DNA of 64,000 bases from CAHJXF01 sp038225855. GTDB taxonomy: Bacteria > Pseudomonadota > Gammaproteobacteria > Burkholderiales > Burkholderiaceae_D. This document shows, piece by piece, positions 24,257-33,063 of this stretch. Each line of letters opens with the position of its first letter. The first letter of the stretch is position 1. The translations under genes were made by a program, and so were the position numbers. Under the pieces are notes generated by a model. That model was not told where the DNA came from, did not search any database, and was given only the letters and a program-made list of their open reading frames with translations. The stretch covers positions 186,001 to 250,000 of the forward strand of contig JBBRQU010000002.1 in NCBI GenBank assembly GCA_038225855.1. Reading direction: 5' to 3'.

Positions 24257-26180
24257 TCAGCAGCGCGCGGGACAGCCTGACGCGGGACAGCCGCACGGCG
24301 AGATGCAGACGCCCGACGCGTCCGCGGTCGCCGTTTCTTCCACCAGCGCGCTCAATGGCGCAGTCAGCGGCGCAGTCAACGATTCCGTGACCCCCGACAC
24401 GGGAAGCCCGTCAGGATCAATCGCCGATCGACTTGAAGGAGAGCCACGTCCGCGCGGCCCTGGTGGTCCCGGTGGTCCGCGCAACAACCGCAACCGGAGA
24501 GGCAACCCCGCAGGCGCGCAGCCGAATCGTCCTCTGAATACGCCGACCGATGGGCCGAGGCCCGGCCCGAGACCCGGGCCACGATCGGGAGCGGGATCAA
24601 GGCCCGGGCCGCGCCCGCCGCGTAGTCCGGGCGGTCCGCGACCGGCAGGTGGGCAGGGCGGTCTGAAGAACGTAACCCCGCGCATTGCCGCCACGGGCGA
24701 GCCGTGGCGCATCGAGGAATTGATCACGACCAGCGACGTGAGCGAAGAACTCGACGGCGTGACGACGGTGCCCGAGGAGACTGCGACTGTTGATGCGATT
24801 TCCGATGACCAGCCGGTTACTTCGGTGGCCGATCCCGATGCGCTCGAGTCGACGAGCGAGAACGATGACGCAGAATTCGGGCCGCCATCGGACGACCTGT
24901 TCGAGGACGACTCGTACGACGCGCAATTCGAAGAGGCGCACGAGCACCAGCCTCCCGCGGGTTTCGTGAATGCGAATACGCCGATCGCGCGCGGCCCGCG
25001 TCCGTTCGCGCCCCGGCGTGCGGTGACGATCGATCCCGATGCCGATGCGCCCAAGCTGCACAAGTTGCTGGCCGATGCCGGACTCGGTTCGCGCCGCGAG
25101 ATGGAAGAAATGATCGTGGCCGGGCGCGTCTCGGTCAACGGCGAGCCGGCGCATATCGGCCAGCGCATCGGCCCGACCGACCAGATTCGCATCAACGGTA
25201 AACCGCTGCAGCGGCGTCTGGCGGTGCGGCCGGCGCGCGTGCTTCTGTATCACAAGCCCGCAGGCGAAATCGTCACGCACGACGATCCCCAGGGACGCCC
25301 CAGCGTCTTCGCGAAGCTGCCGGTAGTGCAGTCCGCGAAATGGCTCGCCATCGGCCGTCTCGACTTCAATACCGAAGGGCTGCTCATCTTCACGACTTCG
25401 GGCGAGTTGGCCAATCGGCTCGCGCATCCGCGCTACGGATTCGAACGCGAATACGCGGTGCGGCTGTTGGGCGAGCTCGATGAGGCAGCGCGAAATCGCT
25501 TGCTCGAAGGCGTCACGCTGGCCGACGGTCCGGCGCGTTTTTCGACGATCGATTTCGCCGGCGGCGATGGCGCGAATCGCTGGTATCGCGTGGTCATCGG
25601 CGAGGGCCGCAACCGCGAGGTGCGGCGCATGTTCGAATCGGTGGGCCTGACGGTCAGTCGCCTGATTCGCATCCGCTATGGCGGCGTTCATCTGCCGCGT
25701 ACGCTCAGCCGCGGTCGCTGGGAAGAACTCGATCAGAACGTCGTCAGGCGCTGGTGCGTCGAACTCGGCATCGCGGCCAAGGGCGGCGAGCCGGGCGCCG
25801 GAAAGGGACGTCGCCCTCAGGCGCCTCGAGCGATCGATCCGATGGGTCAGGCGATGGCGCAGCCGACAAGTCATCACCACGCGCCGTCCGGCAAGAGGCC
25901 AGCGCGTCCTGGTCATCTGCGCAACCCCGGCGCGCCTGCGCTCGACAATCGACCGCCTCGGCCCTTCGCGGGAGCGCCCGGGAAGCCTCGCGGCAAAGGA
26001 CGTCCCAACGGCGCGACCGGCGTTTCACCCGGCAAGCCGCGCATCGATCCGCTCGTCACGGCGCTTGGCGCATTCGCCGAAGGGACAAGAGGGCCGCGGA
26101 CCCCGCGCGCGCAGGGCACCGGATTCGGAAAGACGCCGTTCGCCACTCCCGGCGGCCCGCGCCGTCGCCGCCCGGGCTGA
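24213..26180 (+). CDS. rluB: 23S rRNA pseudouridine synthase, RluB type, with long low-complexity arms
   Basis: RluB isomerises a uridine in helix 80 of 23S rRNA (position 2605 in E. coli). The core spans about residues 280-525: an S4 RNA-binding domain (KLHKLLADAGLGSRREMEE), then the RsuA/RluB-family domain with the catalytic Asp384 in GRLDFNTEGLLIF and GEGRNREVRRMFE. The 655 residues are more than double the E. coli length. The excess is an N-terminal arm rich in Pro, Gly and Arg followed by an acidic stretch, and a Gly/Pro/Arg/Lys-rich C-terminus. The TTG at 24213 has AAGAGGT eight bases upstream inside scpB; ATG at 24303 is an alternative without a clear site. Confidence 0.93.
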   Translation: MRRLHRHSPRNPQRSQQRAGQPDAGQPHGEMQTPDASAVAVSSTSALNGAVSGAVNDSVTPDTGSPSGSIADRLEGEPRPRGPGGPGGPRNNRNRRGNPAGAQPNRPLNTPTDGPRPGPRPGPRSGAGSRPGPRPPRSPGGPRPAGGQGGLKNVTPRIAATGEPWRIEELITTSDVSEELDGVTTVPEETATVDAISDDQPVTSVADPDALESTSENDDAEFGPPSDDLFEDDSYDAQFEEAHEHQPPAGFVNANTPIARGPRPFAPRRAVTIDPDADAPKLHKLLADAGLGSRREMEEMIVAGRVSVNGEPAHIGQRIGPTDQIRINGKPLQRRLAVRPARVLLYHKPAGEIVTHDDPQGRPSVFAKLPVVQSAKWLAIGRLDFNTEGLLIFTTSGELANRLAHPRYGFEREYAVRLLGELDEAARNRLLEGVTLADGPARFSTIDFAGGDGANRWYRVVIGEGRNREVRRMFESVGLTVSRLIRIRYGGVHLPRTLSRGRWEELDQNVVRRWCVELGIAAKGGEPGAGKGRRPQAPRAIDPMGQAMAQPTSHHHAPSGKRPARPGHLRNPGAPALDNRPPRPFAGAPGKPRGKGRPNGATGVSPGKPRIDPLVTALGAFAEGTRGPRTPRAQGTGFGKTPFATPGGPRRRRPG

Positions 26181-26211
26181 GCAACAGTCGTGCCATGTGC
26201 ATGACTACGGC

Positions 26212-26240
26212 TTGTTTCGAGCGTCCGCGGCTGGTACAAT
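26212..26240 (+). promoter_or_regulatory. Sigma-70 promoter upstream of rimP-nusA-infB
   Basis: TTGTTT (26212-26217) and TACAAT (26235-26240) with the ideal 17-base spacer. Transcription would begin near 26247, about 110 bases before a strong intrinsic terminator and about 230 before rimP. Confidence 0.65.
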
Positions 26241-26246
26241 CCCGCA

Positions 26247-26383
26247 GTTAATCAATTGCCCCGCAGCAGTCGACCCGGCATTGATCCGCCGAGCGAGTGC
26301 CAAGCCTGCAAGCCTTGCGGTGGTTTGCATCAGGTGCGGTGCGGTGGGAAACATGAAGTGGGCTTTCGAGCCCACTTTTTTTT
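26247..26383 (+). ncRNA. Candidate short leader RNA or small RNA ahead of rimP
   Basis: The interval from the predicted start of the rimP promoter to the end of the UUCG-loop terminator would give an RNA of about 137 bases. It contains a possible GCAAG-CC-CTTGC hairpin, but no known RNA family was recognised. No second promoter is apparent between the terminator and rimP, so it may be an attenuated leader rather than an independent small RNA. Confidence 0.35.
26356..26383 (+). terminator. Strong intrinsic terminator with UUCG tetraloop, upstream of rimP
   Basis: AAGTGGGCT (26356-26364) pairs perfectly with AGCCCACTT (26369-26377) around a TTCG loop and runs into eight T residues (26376-26383). 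It lies between the promoter at 26212-26240 and rimP. It could end the upstream rluB transcript, end a short RNA, or act as an attenuator of the rimP-nusA-infB operon. Confidence 0.85.
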
Positions 26384-26476
26384 CCGCTGACGCGTTCGCG
26401 GATTGGCAGAGCGCAAAACCCATGGCGGTCGGGCGGCAGCGGATCGGTTGTGAATGGAGCAGAGGGCGTAAAGAAG

Positions 26477-27007
26477 GTGGCTAGCGATTCGGTCATTGAG
26501 CAGACAGTCGAGGGGATGGGCTACGAGCTCGTCGACGTCGAGTGGGCCGGCGGCGGTGTGCTGCGGATATTCATCGACAAGCCCGAAGGTCGTGTCATCG
26601 ACGGAACGCCGCCCGAAGGCGTGACGGTCGAAGACTGCGCCCAGGTGAGCGAGCAGTTGTCGCGTGTTTTCGCGGTGGAGAACGTGAACTACGAACGGCT
26701 CGAAATTTCGTCTCCGGGACTCGATCGTCCGTTGAAGAAGCCGGCCGATTTCGCACGATTCGTCGGCCACGAGGCGTTTGTCAAATTGCGCAGTTCGCCG
26801 AGAGGTCAGCCGCGCGGCCGCAAGCAGTTTCAAGGAATTTTGCAGAACATCGATCCGCGTGAAACCCATGCGGACCGGATCGGATTGGTCCTGGAAGGTA
26901 ATGAAGGAAATCACGAGTTGCTCGAGTTTTCCTTCGACGAAGTGGAAAAGGCGCGGCTGGTGCCGCGTATCGATTTCAGAAGCAATGCAGGGAGTAAAAA
27001 GCGATGA
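26477..27007 (+). CDS. rimP: Ribosome maturation factor RimP
   Basis: RimP is needed for 30S subunit maturation. The 176-residue protein has the family opening VIEQTVEGMGYELVDVEW, the central VEDCAQVSEQLSRVFAVE, and the highly conserved VNYERLEISSPGLDRPL. The GTG at 26477 is preferred: AGAGGG lies ten bases upstream and the N-terminus then matches the family. An in-frame GTG at 26450 would add nine residues. The stop overlaps nusA as ATGA (27004-27007). An insertion of basic residues around RSSPRGQPRGRKQ is a small local feature. Confidence 0.94.
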   Translation: MASDSVIEQTVEGMGYELVDVEWAGGGVLRIFIDKPEGRVIDGTPPEGVTVEDCAQVSEQLSRVFAVENVNYERLEISSPGLDRPLKKPADFARFVGHEAFVKLRSSPRGQPRGRKQFQGILQNIDPRETHADRIGLVLEGNEGNHELLEFSFDEVEKARLVPRIDFRSNAGSKKR

Positions 27008-28479
27008 GCCGGGAAATTCTATTGTTGGTCGACGCGCTGGCGCGCGAGAAAAACGTGAGCAAGGAAGTGGTGTTCGGCGCGCTCGAACAGGCTCTGGCTG
27101 CCGCGACCAAGAAGCTGTTTCCCGGCGACGTCGACATCCGTGTCGCGGTCCATCGCGATACCGGCGAGAACGAGGCCTTCCGCCGCTGGCAGGTGGTGCC
27201 CGATGAAGCGGGCCTCGAATTCCCCGATCGCCAGGAGCTGTTGTCCGAAGCGCGCGAACAGATTCCCGATATCGAACTCGACGAATACATCGAGGAGCAA
27301 CTCGATCCGGCCGAGTACGGCCGCCGCTTCGCGCAGGACACCAAGCAGACCATCCTGCAGAAAATCCGTGATGCCGAGCGCGAACAGATCCTCGCGGACT
27401 TCCTCGCCCGCGGCGAAGCCATAGTGACGGGCAGCGTCAAGCGCATGGACAAGGGCGATGCGATCGTCGAAGCCGGCCGCGTCGAAGCCCGCCTGAAGCG
27501 CGACCAGATGATCCCCAAGGAAAACCTGCGCGTGGGCGATCGTGTTCGCGCCTATGTGCTGCGGGTCGATCGCGAGGCGCGCGGGCCGCAGTTGATGCTC
27601 TCGCGCACGGCGCCCGATTTCATCGTCAAGCTGTTCGAGCTCGAAGTGCCCGAGATCGAGCAGGGCCTGTTGCACATCAAGGCCGCCGCGCGCGACCCGG
27701 GCGTGCGCGCCAAGATCGCGGTCTTCACCACCGATCGCCGCATCGATCCGATCGGTACCTGCGTGGGCATGCGCGGCTCGCGCGTGCAGGCGGTGCGCAA
27801 CGAGCTCGGTGGCGAGAACGTCGACATCGTGCTGTGGTCCGACGATCCCGCGCAGTTCGTGATCGGCGCGCTCGCGCCTGCGAACGTGTCGTCGATCGTG
27901 GTCGACGAAGAAAAGCACAGCATGGACGTCGTCGTCGACGAGGAGAATCTCGCGATCGCGATCGGCCGCGCCGGACAGAACGTCAGGCTCGCGTCCGAAC
28001 TGACGGGCTGGCAGATCAATCTGATGTCGGCCGAAGAATCCGCCGAGAAGAGCAGCGCTGAAACCACGCACACGCGCCAGCTCTTCATCGACAAGCTCGA
28101 CGTCGATGAGGAGGTCGCCGACATCCTCGTGCAGGAAGGCTTCGCGAGTCTCGAAGAGGTGGCCTACGTACCGATCGCCGAGATGCTCGAGATTCCCGCT
28201 TTCGACGAGGAGACCGTCAACGAGCTTCGCAACCGCGCGCGCAATGCGCTGTTGACCGAGGCGATCGTCAACGAAGAAAAGATCGAGAAGACCACCGAGG
28301 ATCTGTTGTCGCTCGACGGCATGGACCGCGAGCTCGCAGCCAAGCTCGCGGGCGGCAACGTATTCACGCGCGAGGAACTGGCCGAGCTCGCAGTCGACGA
28401 GCTGACCGACATGACCGGAGTCGGCGAGGACCGTGCCAAGGTACTGATCATGAAAGCGCGAGAACATTGGTTTGCGTGA
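27004..28479 (+). CDS. nusA: Transcription termination/antitermination factor NusA
   Basis: NusA binds RNA polymerase and nascent RNA and modulates pausing, intrinsic termination and antitermination. The 491-residue protein has the full proteobacterial layout: N-terminal polymerase-binding domain (REILLLVDALAREKNV), S1 domain (about 130-200), two KH domains (TDRRIDPIGTCVGMRGSRVQAV and VVDEENLAIAIGRAGQNVRLASELTGW), and two C-terminal acidic helix-hairpin-helix repeats ending about residue 490. Its start overlaps the rimP stop. NusA is a candidate effector for the terminator in the operon's own leader. Confidence 0.97.
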   Translation: MSREILLLVDALAREKNVSKEVVFGALEQALAAATKKLFPGDVDIRVAVHRDTGENEAFRRWQVVPDEAGLEFPDRQELLSEAREQIPDIELDEYIEEQLDPAEYGRRFAQDTKQTILQKIRDAEREQILADFLARGEAIVTGSVKRMDKGDAIVEAGRVEARLKRDQMIPKENLRVGDRVRAYVLRVDREARGPQLMLSRTAPDFIVKLFELEVPEIEQGLLHIKAAARDPGVRAKIAVFTTDRRIDPIGTCVGMRGSRVQAVRNELGGENVDIVLWSDDPAQFVIGALAPANVSSIVVDEEKHSMDVVVDEENLAIAIGRAGQNVRLASELTGWQINLMSAEESAEKSSAETTHTRQLFIDKLDVDEEVADILVQEGFASLEEVAYVPIAEMLEIPAFDEETVNELRNRARNALLTEAIVNEEKIEKTTEDLLSLDGMDRELAAKLAGGNVFTREELAELAVDELTDMTGVGEDRAKVLIMKAREHWFA

Positions 28480-28575
28480 ACGATTCACGGACCACAAGCG
28501 CACACCCACGAAACTGAATACGCAATCTGCACGCATACGCAACCGCAACCGCATCGACTGAAATCGAGGAACTGA

Positions 28576-31344
28576 ATGGCAAGTTACAACGTCGCCCAAT
28601 TCGCGCAGGAACTCAAGCTGCCCGCGAGCGTGCTGCTCGATCAGCTGCGCGCGGCCGGCGTGGAAAAGGAAACGCCCGAAGACGTGTTGTCGGAGAACGA
28701 CAAGGCGCGCTTGCTCGACGCCCTGCGCCGCGCGCACGGCGCAGGCGACGCGCAGAAGAAAAAGATCACGCTCGTTCGCAAGCAGACTTCGGAGATCAAG
28801 CAGGCCGATGCCACCGGCAAAGCGCGAACGATTCAGGTCGAAGTGCGCAAGAAGCGCGTCTTCGTCAAGCGTGACGAGGCGGTCGAGCCCGAAGCCACTC
28901 CGGCTCCGGCGGCCGCGCCGTCGGCGCCGGTCAGCATCATCGACGACAAGGAAAGACTGCTGCGCGAAGAAGAGGCGCAGCGCAGCGCTGCCCTGATCGC
29001 GCGCCAGGTCGCCGAAGCGCACGAAAAGCAGGAGCGTCTCGAAACCGAGCGTCTCGCCGCCGAAGAGCGTGCGCGCGCCGAAGCCGAGGAACTCGCGCGT
29101 CGCACCGCGTCGGCCACCGACCCGGCCGAGGCCGAGGCCGCACGCCAGGCCGTGGTCGAAGCCGAGCATCGTGTGAAGCAGGAAGCCGACGTTCGCGACA
29201 GTGCGCGCCGTGCCGTCGAAGCTGAGGTTGCGGGCATCAACCGTCTGATGACGGCGCCGCCGGCCAAACGCGTTGCTAAAGCCCCGGCGCCCGCGCCCGT
29301 CGCGCCGATCGTGGCCGTGGTTGCGAAGCCTGCGGCTCCAATTGCCGGCACCTTGCACAAGCCCGCCGCAAGAGCCGGTGCGACCACCGACAAGAAGGAC
29401 GACAAGAAGGACAAGAAGTCGGTCAAGTCGGCCGCGCTTTCATCGACGTGGCAAGACGACGCGGCCAAGAAACGCGCGATCAAGACGCGCGGCGATTCGT
29501 TCGGCGCCGGCTGGCGCGGTCCGCGCGGCGGCGGTCGTCACCGTCACGCCGACGATCGGGCAACGCCCAACTTCGCCGCACCGGTCGAGCCTATCGTTCG
29601 CGACGTGTACGTCGCCGAGACGATCACGGTGGCCGATCTGGCGCACAAGATGGCGATCAAGGCATCCGAGGTCATCAAGCAATTGATGAAGCTCGGTCAG
29701 ATGGTCACGATCAATCAGGTCCTCGATCAGGAGACCGCCATGATCGTGATCGAAGAGATGGGACACAAGGCGCTGGCCGCCAAGCTCGACGATCCTGAAG
29801 CGATGCTGATCGACACCGATGCGGGCGAGACCGGTCCTTCGGAACCGCGCGCGCCGGTCGTCACGGTGATGGGTCACGTCGATCACGGCAAGACGTCGCT
29901 ACTCGACAAGATACGCACGACGCGTGTGGCAAGCGGCGAAGCAGGCGGCATCACGCAGCACATCGGCGCGTATCACGTCGAGACGCCGCGCGGCATGATC
30001 ACCTTCCTCGACACGCCGGGCCACGAAGCCTTCACGGCGATGCGCGCGCGCGGCGCCAAGGCGACCGACATCGTGATTCTGGTGGTGGCCGCCGATGACG
30101 GCGTGATGCCGCAGACCAAAGAAGCGATCGCCCATGCGCGCGCCGCCCAGGTACCGATCGTGGTCGCGATCAACAAGATCGACAAGCCCGGCGCGAATCT
30201 GGAACGCGTGCGACAGGAATTGGTCGCCGAGCAGGTCGTGCCTGAAGAGTACGGCGGCGAGTCGCCGTTCATTTCGGTGTCGGCCAAGACCGGCGAAGGG
30301 ATCGACTCGCTGCTCGAACAGGTTCTGCTGCAGGCCGAAGTGCTGGAGTTGCGCGCGCCGATCGACGCGCCCGCGCGCGGCCTCGTGATCGAAGCCAAGC
30401 TCGACAAGGGCAAGGGTCCGGTCGCGACGGTGCTGGTTCAGTCGGGAACCTTGAAGCGCGGCGACATCGTGCTCGCGGGTTCGTCGTTCGGTCGCGTGCG
30501 CGCGATGCTCGACGAAAACGGCAAGGTCGTCACGCAGGCGGGTCCGTCGATACCAGTCGAGATTCAGGGCCTGACCGAAGTGCCTCAGGCCGGAGAAGAA
30601 GTCGCCGTGCTCGGCGACGAACGCAAGGCGCGCGAGATCGCGCTGTTTCGCCAGGGCAAGTTCCGCGATGTGAAGCTCGCCAGGCAGCAGGCCGCCAAGC
30701 TCGAAAACGTGTTCGACCCGACCGGCGCCGTGCAGTCGCTCGCGTTGATCGTCAAGGCCGATGTGCAGGGCTCGCAGGAGGCGCTGGTTCACGCGATGCA
30801 TCAGTTGTCGACCGGCGAAGTGCGGGTCGCGATCGTGCACTCGGCGGTCGGCGGCATCACCGAATCGGACATCAACCTCGCCGTCGCCTCGAAGGCGGTC
30901 GTGATCGGCTTCAACGTGCGCGCCGATTTACAGGCACGCAAGCTCGCCGAAGCGAACGGCGTCGACATCCGTTACTACAACATCATTTACGACGCGGTCG
31001 ACGAGATCAAGGCGGCGATGGGCGGCATGCTCGCGCCCGAGAAGCGTGAAGAACAGATCGGTCTCGTCGAGATCCGTCAGGTGTTCCGCATCCCCAAGGT
31101 CGGCGCGGTCGCGGGTTGCATGGTGACCGAGGGTGTCGTGCGTCGCGGCGCGATGGCGCGCCTGCTGCGCGAAAACGTCGTCATGTGGACCGGCGAACTC
31201 GATTCCTTGAAGCGCTTCAAGGACGACGTCAAGGACGTGCGCGCGGGCTTCGAGTGCGGCCTGTCGTTGAAGAACTTCGACGACATCAAGGAAGGCGATC
31301 AACTCGAGATCTTCGAGGTGCAGGAAGTCGCGCGGACGTTGTAG
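28576..31344 (+). CDS. infB: Translation initiation factor IF-2
   Basis: IF-2 is the GTPase that brings initiator tRNA to the 30S subunit and promotes subunit joining. The 922-residue protein starts with the IF2_N domain (ASYNVAQFAQELKLPASVLLDQL). A charged Ala/Glu/Lys-rich linker follows (about 65-290), then a second IF2_N-like segment (ITVADLAHKMAIKASEVIKQLMKLG). The G domain has GHVDHGKT (433-440), DTPGHEAF and NKID, and the C-terminal domains follow. GAGGAACTGA just before the ATG gives a good ribosome-binding site. It lies 96 bases after nusA with no terminator between. In related bacteria rbfA follows directly; here another gene intervenes. Confidence 0.97.
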   Translation: MASYNVAQFAQELKLPASVLLDQLRAAGVEKETPEDVLSENDKARLLDALRRAHGAGDAQKKKITLVRKQTSEIKQADATGKARTIQVEVRKKRVFVKRDEAVEPEATPAPAAAPSAPVSIIDDKERLLREEEAQRSAALIARQVAEAHEKQERLETERLAAEERARAEAEELARRTASATDPAEAEAARQAVVEAEHRVKQEADVRDSARRAVEAEVAGINRLMTAPPAKRVAKAPAPAPVAPIVAVVAKPAAPIAGTLHKPAARAGATTDKKDDKKDKKSVKSAALSSTWQDDAAKKRAIKTRGDSFGAGWRGPRGGGRHRHADDRATPNFAAPVEPIVRDVYVAETITVADLAHKMAIKASEVIKQLMKLGQMVTINQVLDQETAMIVIEEMGHKALAAKLDDPEAMLIDTDAGETGPSEPRAPVVTVMGHVDHGKTSLLDKIRTTRVASGEAGGITQHIGAYHVETPRGMITFLDTPGHEAFTAMRARGAKATDIVILVVAADDGVMPQTKEAIAHARAAQVPIVVAINKIDKPGANLERVRQELVAEQVVPEEYGGESPFISVSAKTGEGIDSLLEQVLLQAEVLELRAPIDAPARGLVIEAKLDKGKGPVATVLVQSGTLKRGDIVLAGSSFGRVRAMLDENGKVVTQAGPSIPVEIQGLTEVPQAGEEVAVLGDERKAREIALFRQGKFRDVKLARQQAAKLENVFDPTGAVQSLALIVKADVQGSQEALVHAMHQLSTGEVRVAIVHSAVGGITESDINLAVASKAVVIGFNVRADLQARKLAEANGVDIRYYNIIYDAVDEIKAAMGGMLAPEKREEQIGLVEIRQVFRIPKVGAVAGCMVTEGVVRRGAMARLLRENVVMWTGELDSLKRFKDDVKDVRAGFECGLSLKNFDDIKEGDQLEIFEVQEVARTL

Positions 31345-31350
31345 CGCTCC

Positions 31351-31437
31351 TGTCATTCCGACCAGCGCGGCGAGGAGGAATCTCATCTGCGTCCCATACC
31401 CGGGCGGATGGGATTGCTCTCTTCGTTCGGAATGACA
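31351..31437. repeat. Repeat element with 11-bp terminal inverted repeats
   Basis: TGTCATTCCGA (31351-31361) and its exact reverse complement TCGGAATGACA (31427-31437) bound an 87-base element. Inside, CCCAT and ATGGG also pair around a GC-rich centre. Elements beginning GTCATTCCGA are known dispersed repeats in diverse bacteria. This one begins six bases after the infB stop and runs into the 5' end of the next gene, contributing its start codons. Confidence 0.65.
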
Positions 31438-33063
31438 AACATTGACGCGCGTCGCAGCCGACGCATACCCTGGTCCCTCGTTTGCATCGTCGTAGTCGCG
31501 ACGGTGCTGCGGCTTGTCATCATCGATCGCGATGCGCTGTGGCTCGACGAGGGCTACTCGTGGTGGGACGCACGGCAGTCGTTCGCATCGCTGTGGTCGC
31601 TGGTCCCGCAATGCGATCCGCATCCGCCGCTCTACTTCGCGCTGCTGCATGGATGGATCGCGTTGTTCGGCGACGGCACGATCGCAATGCGTGCGCTCTC
31701 GGCGCTGCTCGGCATCGCGACAGTAGTCGTCGTCTATTTCGCGGGGCGTGAACTCGATGCCGCGCGCGCAGTGTCCGATGGATGCTCCGGCATCTTCGGC
31801 ATCGCGAATCTCGCTGCGTTGCTGTTTGCGCTGACACCGTTCCAGATCTATTTCTCGATCGAGGCGCGGCCTTACGCGCTGCTGTGCTTCGGCGCCGCGC
31901 TGCTGACGCTGGGCAGTATCCAGGTCGTTCGTTCCGCCGGAAACGCGCAGCCGAGCGATGCAGTGACGCGAGACGAACCGTTTCGACATCGTTCGTTTTT
32001 CGGCCACGTATCACGAGGCGGCTGGTCGACTCTGGTGGTCGGCGCCGCAGTCGTCGTGTGGACCAACAACACCGCCGTGCTGCTGCTCGGCGCCGTGAGC
32101 GCGGCATTCATCGCCCTTTGGCTGTTCGATCGATCGCAGCGGCGGACCGTGGTTCCCTTGATCGCCGCCGGCGCCGTCGTCCTGCTGTCGTGGGCTCCCG
32201 ATCTGCCCCTGCTCGTTTCGCAGATGCGCGAGGTCTCCGAAGATTTCTGGATTCTCCCGCCGACCCTGCAGGGCCTCACGTTCGAGTTGCATTATCTGAT
32301 GGGGCTCGATTCGATCGGCGCGGTGTGGTGGATGGCGCTGGCGATGATCGGCGGCCTCGCATTGCTCTGGCGCCGCATCGGATGGCAGCTTGCGGTCATG
32401 GTGGGCGCGCTCGCGATTCTGCCGGTGGTCTTTAACGTCGCGATCGGCGCGGCGTTCAAGCCCATCCTGATCTCACGCGCGCTGATCGTCGCGACCCCGG
32501 CGATGGTGCTCGCGCTTGCCGCGGCCGTGGCCCTCGTCAAGCCGCGTGCGCTGCGCCTGTCCATCGCGGCAGGCATGATCGCGGCCCACGCGATTGCGAC
32601 GGTTGCGCTGCTGCGCGCGGACCACGTCAAGGAACCGTGGAAGGCGGTCGTTGCGCGCCTCGCGACCCAGCCTCGAGACGCCACCATACTCGTCGTCCCG
32701 AACGAGATCGCATTGCCGCTCGCGCACGAAGCGAAGGCCGAGAATGTGAGGCTGAGCGTGCGCGGCGTGCCGGCTGATTTCCCCGCGACCGGGATGAAGG
32801 CGCGCTATCCGTCGGGTAAGTGCGCGCCCTCGGTCGTCGGTCTGAATCCGGGCCCGCTGATCGACAGTCTGCGTGAGGAGTCGGACGTGATTCTTCTGAC
32901 CCGACGCAACAACACCTATGATCCCGATGAAGCGATCGTCGCCGCGCTGCGTTCCGCCGGATTCCGATTGCAGAGCGATGAAGTTTTCCAGCCCGGCGAT
33001 TTACGTCTGATGCGCTTTTCGCCGACAGCGTCAGCGTCACGGGACAACCGAGCGAGACCATGA
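31432..33063 (+). CDS. GT39-like polytopic membrane glycosyltransferase
   Basis: The 543-residue protein resembles the ArnT/PMT-like GT39 superfamily, which transfers sugars from polyprenyl-phosphate donors to acceptors on the outer face of the inner membrane. After the first helix comes DALWLDEGYSWW, with the acidic residues placed as in the family's first periplasmic loop, then DPHPPLYFALLHGW. About ten hydrophobic segments follow to residue 400, then a soluble C-terminal domain. ATG at 31432 lies within the right-hand repeat of the element at 31351-31437; an in-frame ATG at 31408 is also inside it. Neither has a good ribosome-binding site. The stop overlaps rbfA as ATGA. Sugar and acceptor unknown. 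Confidence 0.8.
   Translation: MTNIDARRSRRIPWSLVCIVVVATVLRLVIIDRDALWLDEGYSWWDARQSFASLWSLVPQCDPHPPLYFALLHGWIALFGDGTIAMRALSALLGIATVVVVYFAGRELDAARAVSDGCSGIFGIANLAALLFALTPFQIYFSIEARPYALLCFGAALLTLGSIQVVRSAGNAQPSDAVTRDEPFRHRSFFGHVSRGGWSTLVVGAAVVVWTNNTAVLLLGAVSAAFIALWLFDRSQRRTVVPLIAAGAVVLLSWAPDLPLLVSQMREVSEDFWILPPTLQGLTFELHYLMGLDSIGAVWWMALAMIGGLALLWRRIGWQLAVMVGALAILPVVFNVAIGAAFKPILISRALIVATPAMVLALAAAVALVKPRALRLSIAAGMIAAHAIATVALLRADHVKEPWKAVVARLATQPRDATILVVPNEIALPLAHEAKAENVRLSVRGVPADFPATGMKARYPSGKCAPSVVGLNPGPLIDSLREESDVILLTRRNNTYDPDEAIVAALRSAGFRLQSDEVFQPGDLRLMRFSPTASASRDNRARP

Noticed and set aside
27019..29358. Minus-strand open frame of 779 codons opposite nusA and infB
   Set aside because: It lies entirely antisense to two unmistakable genes; long antisense frames are expected at this GC content, and its translation shows no family motif.
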